Of a stretch of DNA of 64,000 bases, positions 1-10,499 are shown piece by piece. The position numbers and the translations under genes were made by a program. The notes beneath the pieces are model-generated. The model was not told the DNA's origin. It saw only the letters and a list, made by a program, of their open reading frames with translations, and searched no databases. Numbering within the stretch: position 1 is the stretch's first letter; the number at the start of each line of letters is the position of its first letter. The stretch comes from Diploscapter coronatus (taxonomy: Eukaryota; Nematoda; Chromadorea; Rhabditida; Rhabditidae): contig OZ038422.1 in NCBI GenBank assembly GCA_964036155.1, forward strand, positions 50,863,201 to 50,927,200. The letters are read 5' to 3'.

Positions 1-745
1 CTTCCAACTGATTCAGCACGTCTTTCGGGATCTTCTTACTGCTTGATTTATCACTCTAAAAATTCAAACTTCAAATTATGAGGTAAGCTTCAAAATTTAG
101 GGAATATTTTTGAAGGAATTTAAAAGTTGGTGCCTTTAAAGTGTGGTTACTACATGAAGAATAATTTTTTTAACCCTAACCTTAGTCTCCTTTTTCTCCA
201 ATTCCTCCTGCAGACATTCGACCCTCTTCGCGAGTTGCTCGTTTCTGAAATTCGGGTAGTTTAAAAAATTCACAACTATGAGAAATAGTATGAAGAATAA
301 AAAAACAGAAGGAAAAAAATAGTCTATTCTTATATTATTTAAAAGTAGCCAAGTAGTGATTTTTTAATTACCTGAATTTCATGCTCTCGTTCTCTCTGGC
401 CAATTTTCGGTTAGTGGTTTCCATCGAACGGAGTTGCTCCTGGAAGAAAATTCAAGAAAAAATAAAGACAAGATAAATTTTCAAACAGATATTAAAGGTA
501 AACGTGCTCACAATAAGTTCGACATTCTTGTTTCTTTCGGCTAGCACGCCTTCACGAAGGACCTTCGATTGGGCGCGGAGCTGAAAATTTGAAAATGAAA
601 AAACTTATCTTCTTCCTTAAATTCATTATATTTTTATTATTATTATTTATTTAAAAATTTCATTTTTTACCTTAGCATGTTCCTGAACGAGTTTCTCGTA
701 CTTCAAGTTGACGTCCGTGTTACATGAAGTTGTAGAAGCGGACAT
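1..745 (-). CDS. PPP1R21/KLRAQ-domain protein, N-terminal part (runs off window)
   Basis: Five minus-strand exons can be joined in phase (about 745-671, 580-511, 439-373, 247-188, 55-1). The product starts MSASTTSC and contains YEKLVQEHAKLRAQSKVLREG, then a continuous coiled coil (RNEQLAKRVECLQEELEKKE). The KLRAQ string and the following LAKRVE.LQ.EL pattern are the signature of PPP1R21 (KLRAQ1), known as a subunit of the FERRY complex, a Rab5 effector on early endosomes, and as a PP1-binding protein. Only the N-terminal quarter or so is in the window. The start is the first ATG after a CTTCAG acceptor at 752-757, six bases upstream, which suits trans-splicing. It lies downstream of phf-10 on the same strand. 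The family call is from memory of the human protein. Confidence 0.8.
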
Positions 746-1108
746 TCAATTCTGAAGAGGAATTTCTTTTTTCAAAAATCAAGAAATTTTGAAAATATCC
801 AAAGTCTCAAACTTTTATCCAAATAAAAAATCTCGAAAATGATTATTTTATTCGCCATCAAATAAGTTAAAAGATAATAAGATTCACCTACAGGAAAAAC
901 ACATGAAATCGAATGGAATAAGTTCAACTTATGGATGAAAAATTAAGAGATCAATTCAGTGATAAAATGGTAAAAAGTGGGTGTTTGAAGAGAATAGCTT
1001 CTTGAAAACTTCACCCAATTGTTAGGGAAAATATTAGCAAAAATAAGAAAAGGGGTGAACTTTCCAAAAATTTTAAAATCATCCCTCAATCGTCGCGACT
1101 TTCTTGGC
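746..1108 (-). promoter_or_regulatory. Intercistronic region of a probable operon
   Basis: Between the phf-10 stop and the PPP1R21-like ATG there is an AATAAA on the minus strand at 847-852 and then, about 95 bases downstream, a strong splice acceptor (CCTCTTCAG, AG at 752-753) with no donor available upstream apart from a spliced leader. This is the spacing known for worm operons, where the downstream message receives SL2. No independent promoter signal is visible. Confidence 0.55.
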
Positions 1109-4100
1109 TCATTCTTTCGGTTCTTTGGCCATGGGTGGGGCACGTTTTGGGGTGGCTTCGGGTTGTTTTGTACTTGGTTTGACCTGAAGTTCAAATATCT
1201 CAAATTCCTAAAAAAAAAAAAACTATTCCGCCTCCAACAATTCAAAATATGCCGTTTCTCTAAAAATCAACCACCCCAAATTTGTTTTCAAAAAAGAAAA
1301 ATAGAAAATACCCCTCAAAAATGATCTCCCGAAATTTTTTGTTGCAAAATACCCCCATTTCTACCTGTACGCATTTGTTACAGATCCACTGTCCCTGAGG
1401 CGCCTCTTCCATGTTCAAGCAGTGCGTGTGGTAGCCTCGATCACAGCGTTCGCACAATATGATCGACTCCTGAAAAGTCATATTTTATTTTTTTCTCAAT
1501 TTCAATTTTATTCACTGCGCCTTTTCAACAAATATTTATGAAACTTAAATTGTTCATCTTACTCCCTGAAACATAGCTAAAATTTCTGTAAATTGATGCT
1601 ACGATTTGAAAGAAAACCTAGGCTGAATGAAACAATGATCGAAAAAAGCCATATCATTTCTTTCTTGAATTTTTTGTTTCTTTCTGAAGAAAATATCTTT
1701 AGCATCAAAAATATGAGCCTCTAATTTTCCGAAACTTGTAAAATGCATAATTTCACCTCCTGATCCATTTTGGTACAGATGGTGCACTGTTTGCAGTCGA
1801 GGCAGTTCCAGGGATAGGTCTGGACGACGGCGATCATCTCCTCGTTCATGTCGAGGCAGTCCGCGTGGGCCTGCATCGGACAGGAGGCGCACCTGGAATT
1901 TGCACTTTTCTTCCAAAGGGGGTCTTTCAAAAAGATATAAAAAAAATAGTGATGTTTCAAAATTAATAAAGAGATGAAAAATTTTCGGGAAAGTAATAAA
2001 ATAACGTTTTTATGGTTTGAGGCATAGAAAAATGTGCTAGAAAATTTAAAAAAAAAAAAAAAAAAAAATGACTCACTTGAGAACCTTCTGCCCCGCACTC
2101 ATTAGATCTCCACACGTGTCGCACCGAGCCATGCTCGCAGTCGACTAAATTTATATCTCGATAAAAATTATTTCTAGTTATAAGATCTAAAAAACTAGCA
2201 AGGAGAGTTCCAACATAGGAACTCATAAATTTTTATTAAATTTACCAAATGGAGATATTTTTGATGACGCTGATTACGATTCTGTGGTCAAAAAGTGTCT
2301 AATCGCACTCAGAAGCCTAGATTTTTGAGTTGAGTCTGATTTCTTCCTCTATATTGCAAATTTGCAAGCTTTGAATGCATGATTTCATAAGCGGAACAGC
2401 TCATTTCCCATGCAAAATAGAAGTGAAAATAAGCAAGATTTCAGAGTGCAATTAGGTATTGTTTGATTTCAGAATCGTGATTAGCATCATCAAAAACCCC
2501 TATTTGGGAAGTTTCATCGAGATCTGTGAGTTCCTATTTGGGAAGAGTTTCAACACTCATCAGTTTTTGGCCTACCCCCTTTCTGCCCGAAGTCAAGCTA
2601 GCGTTCGGCTTGACGTCTAGATTTGGAGTGGCTGGGCCTTGGCCAGAGGCTTTGTTGCTTGCTTGAGATGGGACATTCTTATCGGGAACATTGATGGCAG
2701 GTGGGGAGGTTTCTCTGTGGACCGGAAAATAACTCGTTCCATCGAGCACCGTGGCCAAAGGAAGGCGACACATTTCAGAGGAGGTGAATCTGGAAATTCG
2801 TATTTTACGAAAATATTGAAAAGGCGCACAATATTCAAAGGTAACCATCTTGAAACAATGCGATTTATGAAACCTAAAAAAATTAAACCTGCCTTTTGTA
2901 ATAAGTCTGATACTGCCCTTGAATCAGGGAAACTGGATATGGGTTCATCCGGGTCCTCTCCTTCGGAAGAACTTTCCAACGATTTGAAGCGCTTTGGATG
3001 ATCTGAAAATAAAATTTTTACAAGTGCACTCGCTTTATGAAATTTTGGTAGAAAGACTTTTCCAGATTAAAAAAAGATTAAATACCGATGTCTGAATGTC
3101 CCAAAAATACTTCCGCTCGTATTTCTTGGTGAACTGCAGGTCCTTGTTGAATTCGCTTGTGCTGCTTAACGCCTTCTCTCGCAACTCGGCCAATTTCTTG
3201 GTATCGTTTTTGATCTGGAAAATATTTTTCAAATAAACATGTTTGTAAAACTAAATTGTCCTCAAAGAATTATCTAAGTTTTTAAACACTTACCGCTTCC
3301 ATTTCTCTGGCTTTCGCTTCAATGATGGCCTTCTGACGCGACTGGCAAACTTTCTGGTACTCTTGATAAATCTGAGAGTACTCCTGGGACATCAGATCGT
3401 GAATTTCCATGGCTCTCATCGCCGCCATGTCGCGCATTTCTAAAAATCGAAAAATAAATAAAAGTTTAAAAAAAAATAATAATAAAAATCCACGTTTTTG
3501 GTTATTTTTTGTATTCACATTTTCAATACTTTAAGTTGTCAGAAAATGAACAAAATTTTCACAATGCAAGACTTTTAAAAGAATAATAAATTTTAAAAAT
3601 CCCCACGAGCTTCATTCATGATCTTCTGAATGTTGTAGGTCTCCATCAAATAGTCCCTTTCGTTCGGCTCGATCTTCCGTCGCGACAAATCCGGAAACTT
3701 TCGGGAGAACGACTTGATGTCCAGCAACTCTCCGATTTGTTCCTGAAAAAAAAATCAATAGCAAAATTGATTGGGAACACTTTTCTCTCAAAAATGAATA
3801 CTCTATTCCCAAATATAAGTGCATTTCTTCTAAAAGTTAGTATCTCATTCCCAAACTTTTTTATTTCTTTCTTCGGAGATAAAGGTAATTGGATTAAATC
3901 TTCAAAAGTACCTGAAGAAACCACTTGTCCCCCGACTTGATAGGCCATTCCCACTCGACCACATCCGTCGGTTCGACTTTTCGATGTGTGACATCCGGGG
4001 TGATTAACCGATTTAGCGTCCTAGTTGGAGTCGGCGCGATGGGAGTTATCGGGGTTGAGGGGGCTGAAATTGGAAAATTACAAGCCTCAGAAAAAATACT

Positions 4101-4343
4101 TAAGAAAAGCTATGATTTTTCGGAGAAATTAGTATAAAAGAAGTTTTCTAGAGAACCTTTAGGAAAAGTTCATCTTCGAAGAAAATTCAGAGCAATTATT
4201 ATTTTCAGGAAATTTTTCGACGAAGTTCACAATCTACCAGGTTCACTAGTTGGTGGTTCGATGTTCGAGGGCGCGTCCTCCATGGCGACGTCCGACTGCG
4301 TGCTCGGCACCGACAAATTACTCGCTTCGTCGGAAGTGATCAT
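1109..4343 (-). CDS. phf-10: PHF10/BAF45a-like PBAF chromatin-remodelling subunit (SAY region + double PHD finger)
   Basis: About ten minus-strand exons join in phase. The N-terminus (MITSDEASNLSVPSTQ) follows a TTTTTAG acceptor that abuts the ATG. A SAY-like region follows (VEWEWPIKSGDKWFLQEQIG, KSFSRKFPDLSRRKIEPNER, then DLMSQEYSQIYQEYQKV and an ARKYERKYFWDIQT-type helix region). After an acidic serine stretch and RLPLATVLDG, the long form splices from 2569 (AAG GGG|gtaggc) to 2138, adding the first PHD (CDTCGDL, CASCPMQAHADCLDMNE, CLDCKQCTIC) and the second (LCERCDRGYHTHCLNM, WICNKC), and ends TPKRAPPMAKEPKE at 1109. Reading through the 2569 donor gives a stop at about 2541 instead, a form without the DPF. 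PHF10 is a PBAF (SWI/SNF) subunit, and its DPF reads acylated H3 tails. The downstream neighbour is probably in the same operon. Confidence 0.82.
2240..2515. repeat. Imperfect foldback repeat in phf-10 intron
   Basis: Bases 2253-2335 (TTTTTGATGACGCTGATTAC...) are matched in inverted orientation by about 2420-2505 (...GTGATTAGCATCATCAAAAA), and similarity continues inwards to a short AT-rich centre. The right edge lies beside a direct repeat, CCTATTTGGGAAG, at about 2503 and 2533; the stop codon of the short phf-10 form is inside the second copy. No ORF. A MITE-like or inverted-duplication origin is inferred. Confidence 0.65.
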
Positions 4344-5774
4344 CTAAAAATCGATAAAAACACGAAAATAAACAATCCAGTGTCAAATGAACACTGTTCA
4401 AAGCGCCAAAGCGAAAAGACGAAAAAATCGATAGAGAGACACAAGTCTCAGTGGAAGCGGTAAAACGAGTGCAGAAAAGAAAGAATGAAAATCACAGTAA
4501 TTCTCCAGTAGTCGTATTAACTCGCGTTGATCTCCGAACTCCGAGGTCGAGTGTTAAAATTTTAAACCTCGAGCTTTAACGAGTTAACCTCTGACCTAAG
4601 GTCAGACGTAGCGCTGTGTATTTGTGTTCTAGAAGTTATTTGTTCGGTTTTATATATAAACATCGAGTTCCTGTTTCGGGCCGGCTAATTAACATACAAC
4701 AATTACAGTAAACCTAGGAAAACACGTTTTTGAATGCCAAACTCCGACCTCAAATTTTTAACCCTCGAGCTGTCGTTTAGCTTCGAGTATGACAGCACGG
4801 TAACATTTCAACTTCCTTTCTGTTCGGTTGCTTTCTCGGGTGCTATCCACAGCACTATTTTTGTCCATGCGAATTGACTTGAGCCTTAGTCGAGTTTGAC
4901 ATTTATTTCATCTTTAGGAAAGGAACAAAAATACCAGAGCAGCCGTGTTCTGTCCTGTCCATGAGGAAGAACCAAATTTTGGAGGCACGATAGAGGAGGA
5001 GGTCATCTCTTTATCAAAAAATGAGAAAGGAAGTTTGATTTATTTTTGGCAATTTAAAATTCACTATTCTATCATTTTATCTAAATTTTCTTATGGTCAT
5101 GCATAACCAAGTTATGTGTTATTTGGCTGACCCTGTTCATTTTTAATTTCAGCTTGGCTGCTGTAATAACGTTATTGCACACTTTTATAGTTTACCATCC
5201 TCTATTCGTTGTTTTGACTTGTTACAATTCGCAATTGATTCCCGCTGGGCGGAACTGTAAAGCGAACACGTCGATTTCGTCGATAGCATTGAAATGCGTC
5301 GAGAAAAAGTAGGCTATATGCATGAAAACAAGCGACAATTTCTTCGATGTTACAGTGATGCGTGCGTTCAAGTATTCGATTTCTTGTATGTGATAGCTTC
5401 TTTTGCGTCTCTTCGACTGTTATTGAATGGTGGGAAGAAGCAGAAAAGAGTCACTTTTTTCTAGCCCTGGGGTTTCTCTCGAATAGACACTTGAAGCTGT
5501 TAACACGCGCCGTCGGTGTCGAGAAATAACCCTATTTGGGTCTGCATTGAGTGCTTACAGCAACAACGTCTTCCCTCATTCTTTCTTCATTCTTCGCCAT
5601 TTTCGACACACTGCCATTCTCAGAGTTACCTGTGTCCAAATTAAGCGCCGGGGAATGCATCAATGATTTGTCGTCTAGTCTATGCGATCATATCGCTGAA
5701 ATTCGTAATTGGTAGGTGTTAATTATGCGATTTTTCCGTGACAATTATGCTAATTAGCCATCAATAACTGTCCG
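4344..5774. other. Intergenic region between divergent phf-10 and LC8-like genes
   Basis: No convincing coding sequence. It holds a palindrome (4590-4606) and two diverged copies of a roughly 55-base segment (AACTCCGA...TTTTTAAACCTCGAG at about 4525 and 4740). It should contain the promoters of both flanking genes. Composition is less AT-rich than the introns. A short unannotated exon or ncRNA cannot be excluded. Confidence 0.5.
4590..4606. promoter_or_regulatory. Everted AGGTCA half-site palindrome (possible nuclear receptor site)
   Basis: TCTGACCTAAGGTCAGA is a perfect 8-bp palindrome around one central base. It contains TGACCT and AGGTCA, the canonical nuclear receptor half-site in everted arrangement with 1-bp spacing. 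It lies about 250 bp upstream of the phf-10 ATG. Function is inferred only from the motif. Confidence 0.3.
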
Positions 5775-7409
5775 ATGCCACCAGTGAGAGCGATTATTCA
5801 ACGAGCTGCAAATACGACGAGAGATGCCACGACTCAAATGCAAGTAAGTCATTTCTTGGAAGGCTATTTTAAAACGCACTCTATGGAAAACGCGATCTTC
5901 CTTGGGAAGAGTGTGGACGTGGAAATAGAGGTTTAACGTGGAGAGATGAAACTTGGTGAATAAGCTTCTATGGGTTCGGCAACCACTTTCGCTAATCACG
6001 CTCTGTCAACATAGTTAGAATTTGTGTATGCAATTTGACAAAATTAACAGGATTCATTACTCGTTTTCATTTGCTAGAGAATCATTGTTTCTCATTTTCA
6101 AAAATGCGAAAAGTGTTTTCGATGGTCGTTCGATTTCCGAGTACTTTTTTCAAAAACCCAATCCCATACGCCTATGAACACTGTATTTATCTACAGCCCT
6201 ATGGAACTCTTTTTTTTCGACCTTATCGCTCCCAAGCGCGCTAATGCCAAATTTCCATTTGTTGCTAAAATTTGAATAACGAAATAGTATTAGCGAGACA
6301 GGTTAGAATCGCTTCATTACCATATGCATCACTTGACAGGCCGTGTAATTTTTTTTGAGAATAGAAGCTTATCCGTCGAGTTTCAGCTCTCCATATATTA
6401 AATTCCCGATTTCTACGTTCCAGACATATCGCCTTTTCTTTCATAGAATGCATTTCAATCGATGACTTTTCAGATGATTCGCAGAATACTAGAGGACATT
6501 TACGGGGGCACATGGGGCGTTCTGATCATCAAAAATCCGAATTTGATCTCACAAGGTAGGGGAATTGACGCGAAGCCCTCATTTTCTCGCCTCGATTTAG
6601 AAGTTCATTGGACGATACCCGACCATGTGAACACAGATGGGTCTCCGGCGTTTTGTTTGGTTGTAGTGAATCGGTGGCAGTTCAACGTGTTCAAAACCGG
6701 ACCTCAGGATCGGGTTGATCGAGTTACTGTCGAGGAGATTGTCAATAAGTCCGTTTTAATGACGCTATTATTTCTGAAATATACTTGTGCGATTTTTCTC
6801 TTTGTATTCCATCGCTTTCGATAGTTCACCCTTTAATTGCTACTAACAAGGAGTGTAAATTGTAAATCACGGACCCTGCTCAAAGTTGGTGGACAACTCA
6901 AATTGAACATTCTGATTACGATAAAAGAGTCACAAAAAACGCTAAAAATTCCGAATAACTGCAGTTTGGAATCGAATTTCCCTTCGCTACTGCAACAAAT
7001 AATGGCATTACCAGTGCTTGATTTGACAATGCAAGCTAATTCTGAATTTTTGTTGATGCACTGTGAAGTGAATAGTTGAGATTGGGAGCCAATCTGTCGA
7101 GTTATTCGAGATTTTTTTTAGCGTTTTTGGCTCGTTTATCGTAATCAACGTGTTCGATTTAGGTTATCCGCCAATTTTGAGCAGGATCCATGGTTTACGC
7201 ACTGTTCACATTCCTTATGGAATTCAATCTTCAACGACTGTTTCAGAATTCGCCAGTCTGATGAAGAAGTCAAGCCGCGTCCTCGGCGGTACACCGTTCG
7301 AGAATTCGACCGAAAGCTCGCATGGGCGATTGAGCAGGACAAACTTCGACGACGACGTCATGCTTTCAATAGTCGGACTCGAAGAAAACTCATCAAATTC
7401 ATAGATTAA
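5775..7409 (+). CDS. Diverged LC8-type dynein light chain-like protein with C-terminal extension
   Basis: Three exons (5775-5843, 6474-6748, 7163-7409) give 196 residues with intact phase. Residues about 20-105 follow the LC8 pattern: a helical region (TQMQMIRRILEDIYGGTWGV) like the family's IKKEFDKKYGPTWH, and a final strand (FCLVVVNRWQFNVFKTG) like FIYFYLGQVAILLFKSG. Between them sits an insertion (SRLDLEVHWTIPDHVNTDG). The third exon adds a C-terminal part (SANFEQDPWFTHCSHSLWN) ending in a basic tail (KLRRRRHAF...RRKLIKFID) not found in LC8. The donor at 6749 (gtccgt) is weak, so the second exon might instead run on to a TAG at 6822. An AATAAA follows the stop. The resemblance is distant; cargo-adaptor function is not established. 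Confidence 0.5.
6846..7220. repeat. Inverted duplication spanning an intron/exon boundary
   Basis: The left arm (about 6846-6985) is a diverged reverse complement of the right arm (about 7080-7220). For example GGACCCTGCTCAAAGTTGG matches CCAATTTTGAGCAGGATCC, and TGATTACGATAAA matches TTATCGTAATCA. The loop is about 95 bases. The right arm includes the 3' splice site and the first ~55 bases of exon 3 of the LC8-like gene, so the transcript carries an inverted copy of its own exon start. Confidence 0.75.
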
Positions 7410-7602
7410 TAAATTATTATTAGTGCTTTTTGGGACGCATGATTGATTCATCAAAACTACGAACACACAAATATAGCAAGAAAAGAGGTTCTCATAATTG
7501 GAAAAAATTGATTAGAACATTGCACACAAAATTAGTTTTGGGGCGGTTATTAAATTTGATATCATTTGTTGAAGCTTCACCATTTTGATTGAATATCAGT
7601 AA

Positions 7603-9097
7603 ATGAGGCTGCTTTTCATCTTCATATTTCTGTTATGTTTGACTCTTGGATCGCATGGGCGCCTAACGAAGGAAGAAAATGGTGATCTTCAAGACATTTG
7701 TGGGCATAAGACTTGGGATCAGTCGTCTCAATACTCAGAAATTCGGAATATTTTGGGACCGATTTCCAAATTTAGAAAGAAACCAAACGGCCATGGCGAG
7801 AGGTAGTCGTTAAAAATAAGTAATTGGCATGCTTCTTCATCAGATCAAAATTCATGATTTACGGCGGCGACAAGGTACATTCGACTTTGGAAGCGCCGTG
7901 GAGCACATACATTTCACAAGAGCTACTAGACTACGATGCAATAACTGAAGAGCCATTTATCAACGCTGATACATTGGTGACAGGTTTCAATTCAAATTCT
8001 TTCTTTAGAACTTTAACCTATCAAGGTAGCTTGATTTCACCCCACCATGTCCTCACCGCTGGACATGTTCTATCTGAAGACATGCTCGATAACTGCATCA
8101 ATCAGTATAAGTTGATCATTTTCAATTGAAAGGACATTTTGTTAATTTAGCACGTTTGCCTTCAAGCCTTCGGCCAATATGGCAGTTAGCTTCGGTGGAA
8201 TAAGCTACAATTTCACATCTCCCGATAAATACCATGTTAGGCGCAAGGTGTCGAGGGTGATAGAAGTCCTTCGTTTGGCTCACGATATTGGGAAATTTTA
8301 GGTATACACTCCGAAGAATCTTTTCGCAAGCGAGCTTCCTGGACTGCTAGAAGAAGCAGGATGTCCTTCGTCGAACACGTCAGACCCTGACGAATTTAGA
8401 AATTTTAACGATATTGCCATCTTGGAGTTCGATAAACCAGTTGAATATGACCGGTTTATTATACCCGTATGTCTAACCAGTAAGATTGATTAGCTTCGTT
8501 CTTGACCACCCTTAAAATCAGGTAAGCGACACGCTGATGACAAAAAATACGAATACTTCGGTTATGGAGTCTCCGGGACTTTTCCTGAAGAATTCAAATT
8601 GGGCGTACTGAAATATGGAAGCGTACGCGAAATTCCTTGTGAGAATGCTAGCTTCGAATTCGCCAATGAAACGGATATTCTGTGTACTCAGCATGTGAAC
8701 AATTTGCGTGCATCGGCCTGCGAAGGAGACAGTGGAAGTGCAATCGTGAGCTCTTTTGACAATGGGAGAAGGTGGCAGGCTCACGGAGTCTTCTCGAGAA
8801 TCAACGCTGATTACTGCCGGGCTTCGGATATGGGTAATGAAGGTAAATGACTTATTTTTACTGATGATCACAAAGGGCTCTTTAGACGTTATCAGTAACA
8901 TGGCCGGAGCCTGGACAAGCGTCTACGATCATCGTCACTTCATCTGTTCTGCTACAGGTATCTGCATTGGCGACGCTGAAGACCTTGGCGAATCTGCTTA
9001 CCGAGTTGACACACTCGTTACTCTTGAAAAGCTGAAAGAAATCTATCAGAATGAACTCAACAAGTGGTATCAGAAACGAAATGAGACAACTGATTAA
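7603..9097 (+). CDS. Secreted trypsin-like serine protease (S1 family, nematode type)
   Basis: Exons join in phase with introns at about 7803-7844, 8115-8150, 8257-8301, 8481-8520 and 8842-8885. The product begins with a signal peptide (MRLLFIFIFLLCLTLGSHG). It has the S1 core order: a GG(D)..APW mature start, LISPHHVLTAGHVL with the catalytic His, FNDIAILEFDKPVEYD with the catalytic Asp, and ACEGDSGSAIV with the catalytic Ser. Cysteines are frequent. The C-terminus extends past the core (KLKEIYQNELNKWYQKRNETTD). All three catalytic residues are present, so activity is expected. The acceptor-like ATATCAG three bases before the ATG suits trans-splicing. A likely role is extracellular or gut proteolysis, but the substrate cannot be told. 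Confidence 0.85.
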
Positions 9098-9701
9098 AAT
9101 TCGTGATTGCGTCTTCATCATTCACGATTCACACACATTTCAATGCTTGTGATCTTTCAATTTTAATAAATTGTCTGCCCGATGAAAGATTAATTTTTAG
9201 CAATCGATATACGGGGTGAGATTCGTTCTCGATATCATTCAATTTTTCACTGCTATAAATGATTTATCATTTATTAACTACGCTTCCAAGTCACATCTCA
9301 AAATAAAGAGATTCTTTGCCTATTCAAAGACCTGGAGACAAAACCAGTAGAAGGTGATACCTAATCTAGTCAGGATGACCTGCAGAGATCTCGAGCAAGA
9401 AAACCAATGTTTGCGAAGTCTGACGAGAGAATAAATCATTTGTGCATTTCATTTTTTTATTAGATCACGTCATGGCGCACTTTGAAACCCTTTTCAGTTA
9501 GCTGATTCAATCGATTTTTAGAGAATATCCTAGTTCTGTCATAAAATTCAAAGACCATACTACACTGCGGGCAAAATAAGACCTAAATCAATTTGACTTA
9601 AAGAATATAATGCCTTCTAGCGAAAACACGTATTGTATAGAGTTCGTGTGATGCATTGCTCAATCTCAATATTGAGACTACTTTGGCGAAAGGACAATGA
9701 G
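9098..9701. other. Intergenic region with protease 3' UTR
   Basis: It contains an AATAAA at about 9163-9168 and then AT-rich sequence with no coding exon I can support. The promoter of the next plus-strand gene must lie here. Confidence 0.5.
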
Positions 9702-10457
9702 ATGGCCACTGTGCAAGTGATCCATCTACAGACACTGGCCATTTTTGCTATTTTAGCCTTAGTTCATCATATTCTTATCCTCCTAAAATTTCTACTCATG
9801 ACTTTCGAGGTCAATTCCCGCTGTTCCACCCCAGATATTGTTGAGCCATGGACTCTGAAGGTATCTCGATCCAGCAAAGTCATGTAAGCACTTCTTAAGC
9901 GATATTTTCAAAAATCCGAAATTTCAGCCTCCAACATATCTACAACGGTAGCATTGATCAGATTTCCTGCACCAGAGTCGTCTCTCCGTCTGGTCGCTAC
10001 GAGTTTCTGCATTTCACGACGAAGTGGCTTGTGCAACAGGGCATACCCACGACCGTCTATCTCTTCCTGGACAATCAACAGAAATGCATCGTCGAGTACT
10101 ACTCGCCTTGGAACTTGATCGTGAGTTTCCAAATTATTTTGATATTTCAAGAAACTCGCTCATTCAGCACCGAGGCACCCTTGGTTTCTACTGGTTGGAC
10201 GATGAAGTAGCGACGATTCTAGCCATCAACAAACACAGGAGGGAAGGAACGGTCATCCTCTCGCAGTTCAAAATCGATTTGGACCACAGGAATAGGACTT
10301 TGATCACCAGAGTCAGAAGGTTAGTCATCATTCAATTTTCAAGTAAATTACCGATTTGAGGGATTACGTTTCTCGCTACAAGTTCGACCGCCAACACATC
10401 TTCTGCATGCAGGACTTTGAAAAACTGACAACAGCAGCTGGAGGTAACTTTATTTAA
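9702..10457 (+). CDS. Unknown type II membrane or secreted protein
   Basis: Four exons join in phase (9702-9883, about 9928-10121, 10168-10320, 10362-10457). An upstream in-frame ATG at about 9651 would add residues. The N-terminus has a long hydrophobic segment (TLAIFAILALVHHILILLKF), a signal anchor, followed by a probably luminal or extracellular part with sparse cysteines (QISCTRVVSPSGRYEFLHF, TVYLFLDNQQKCIVEYYSP, TLGFYWLDDEVATIL) and an N-glycosylation site (NGS). The stop is followed at once by AATAAA, and the gene converges on the SDR gene with 42 bases between the stop codons. I do not recognise a family. Confidence 0.6.
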
Positions 10458-10499
10458 CAAATAAAAATAATGCGCTGAATCGATTGCGACAAAATCAAA

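Noticed and set aside
7150..7404. 84-codon frame starting MFDLGYPPILS
   Set aside because: The +1 frame over the same bases (SANFEQDPWFTHCSHSLWN...) joins in phase to the upstream exon and ends next to AATAAA, so it is the better reading.
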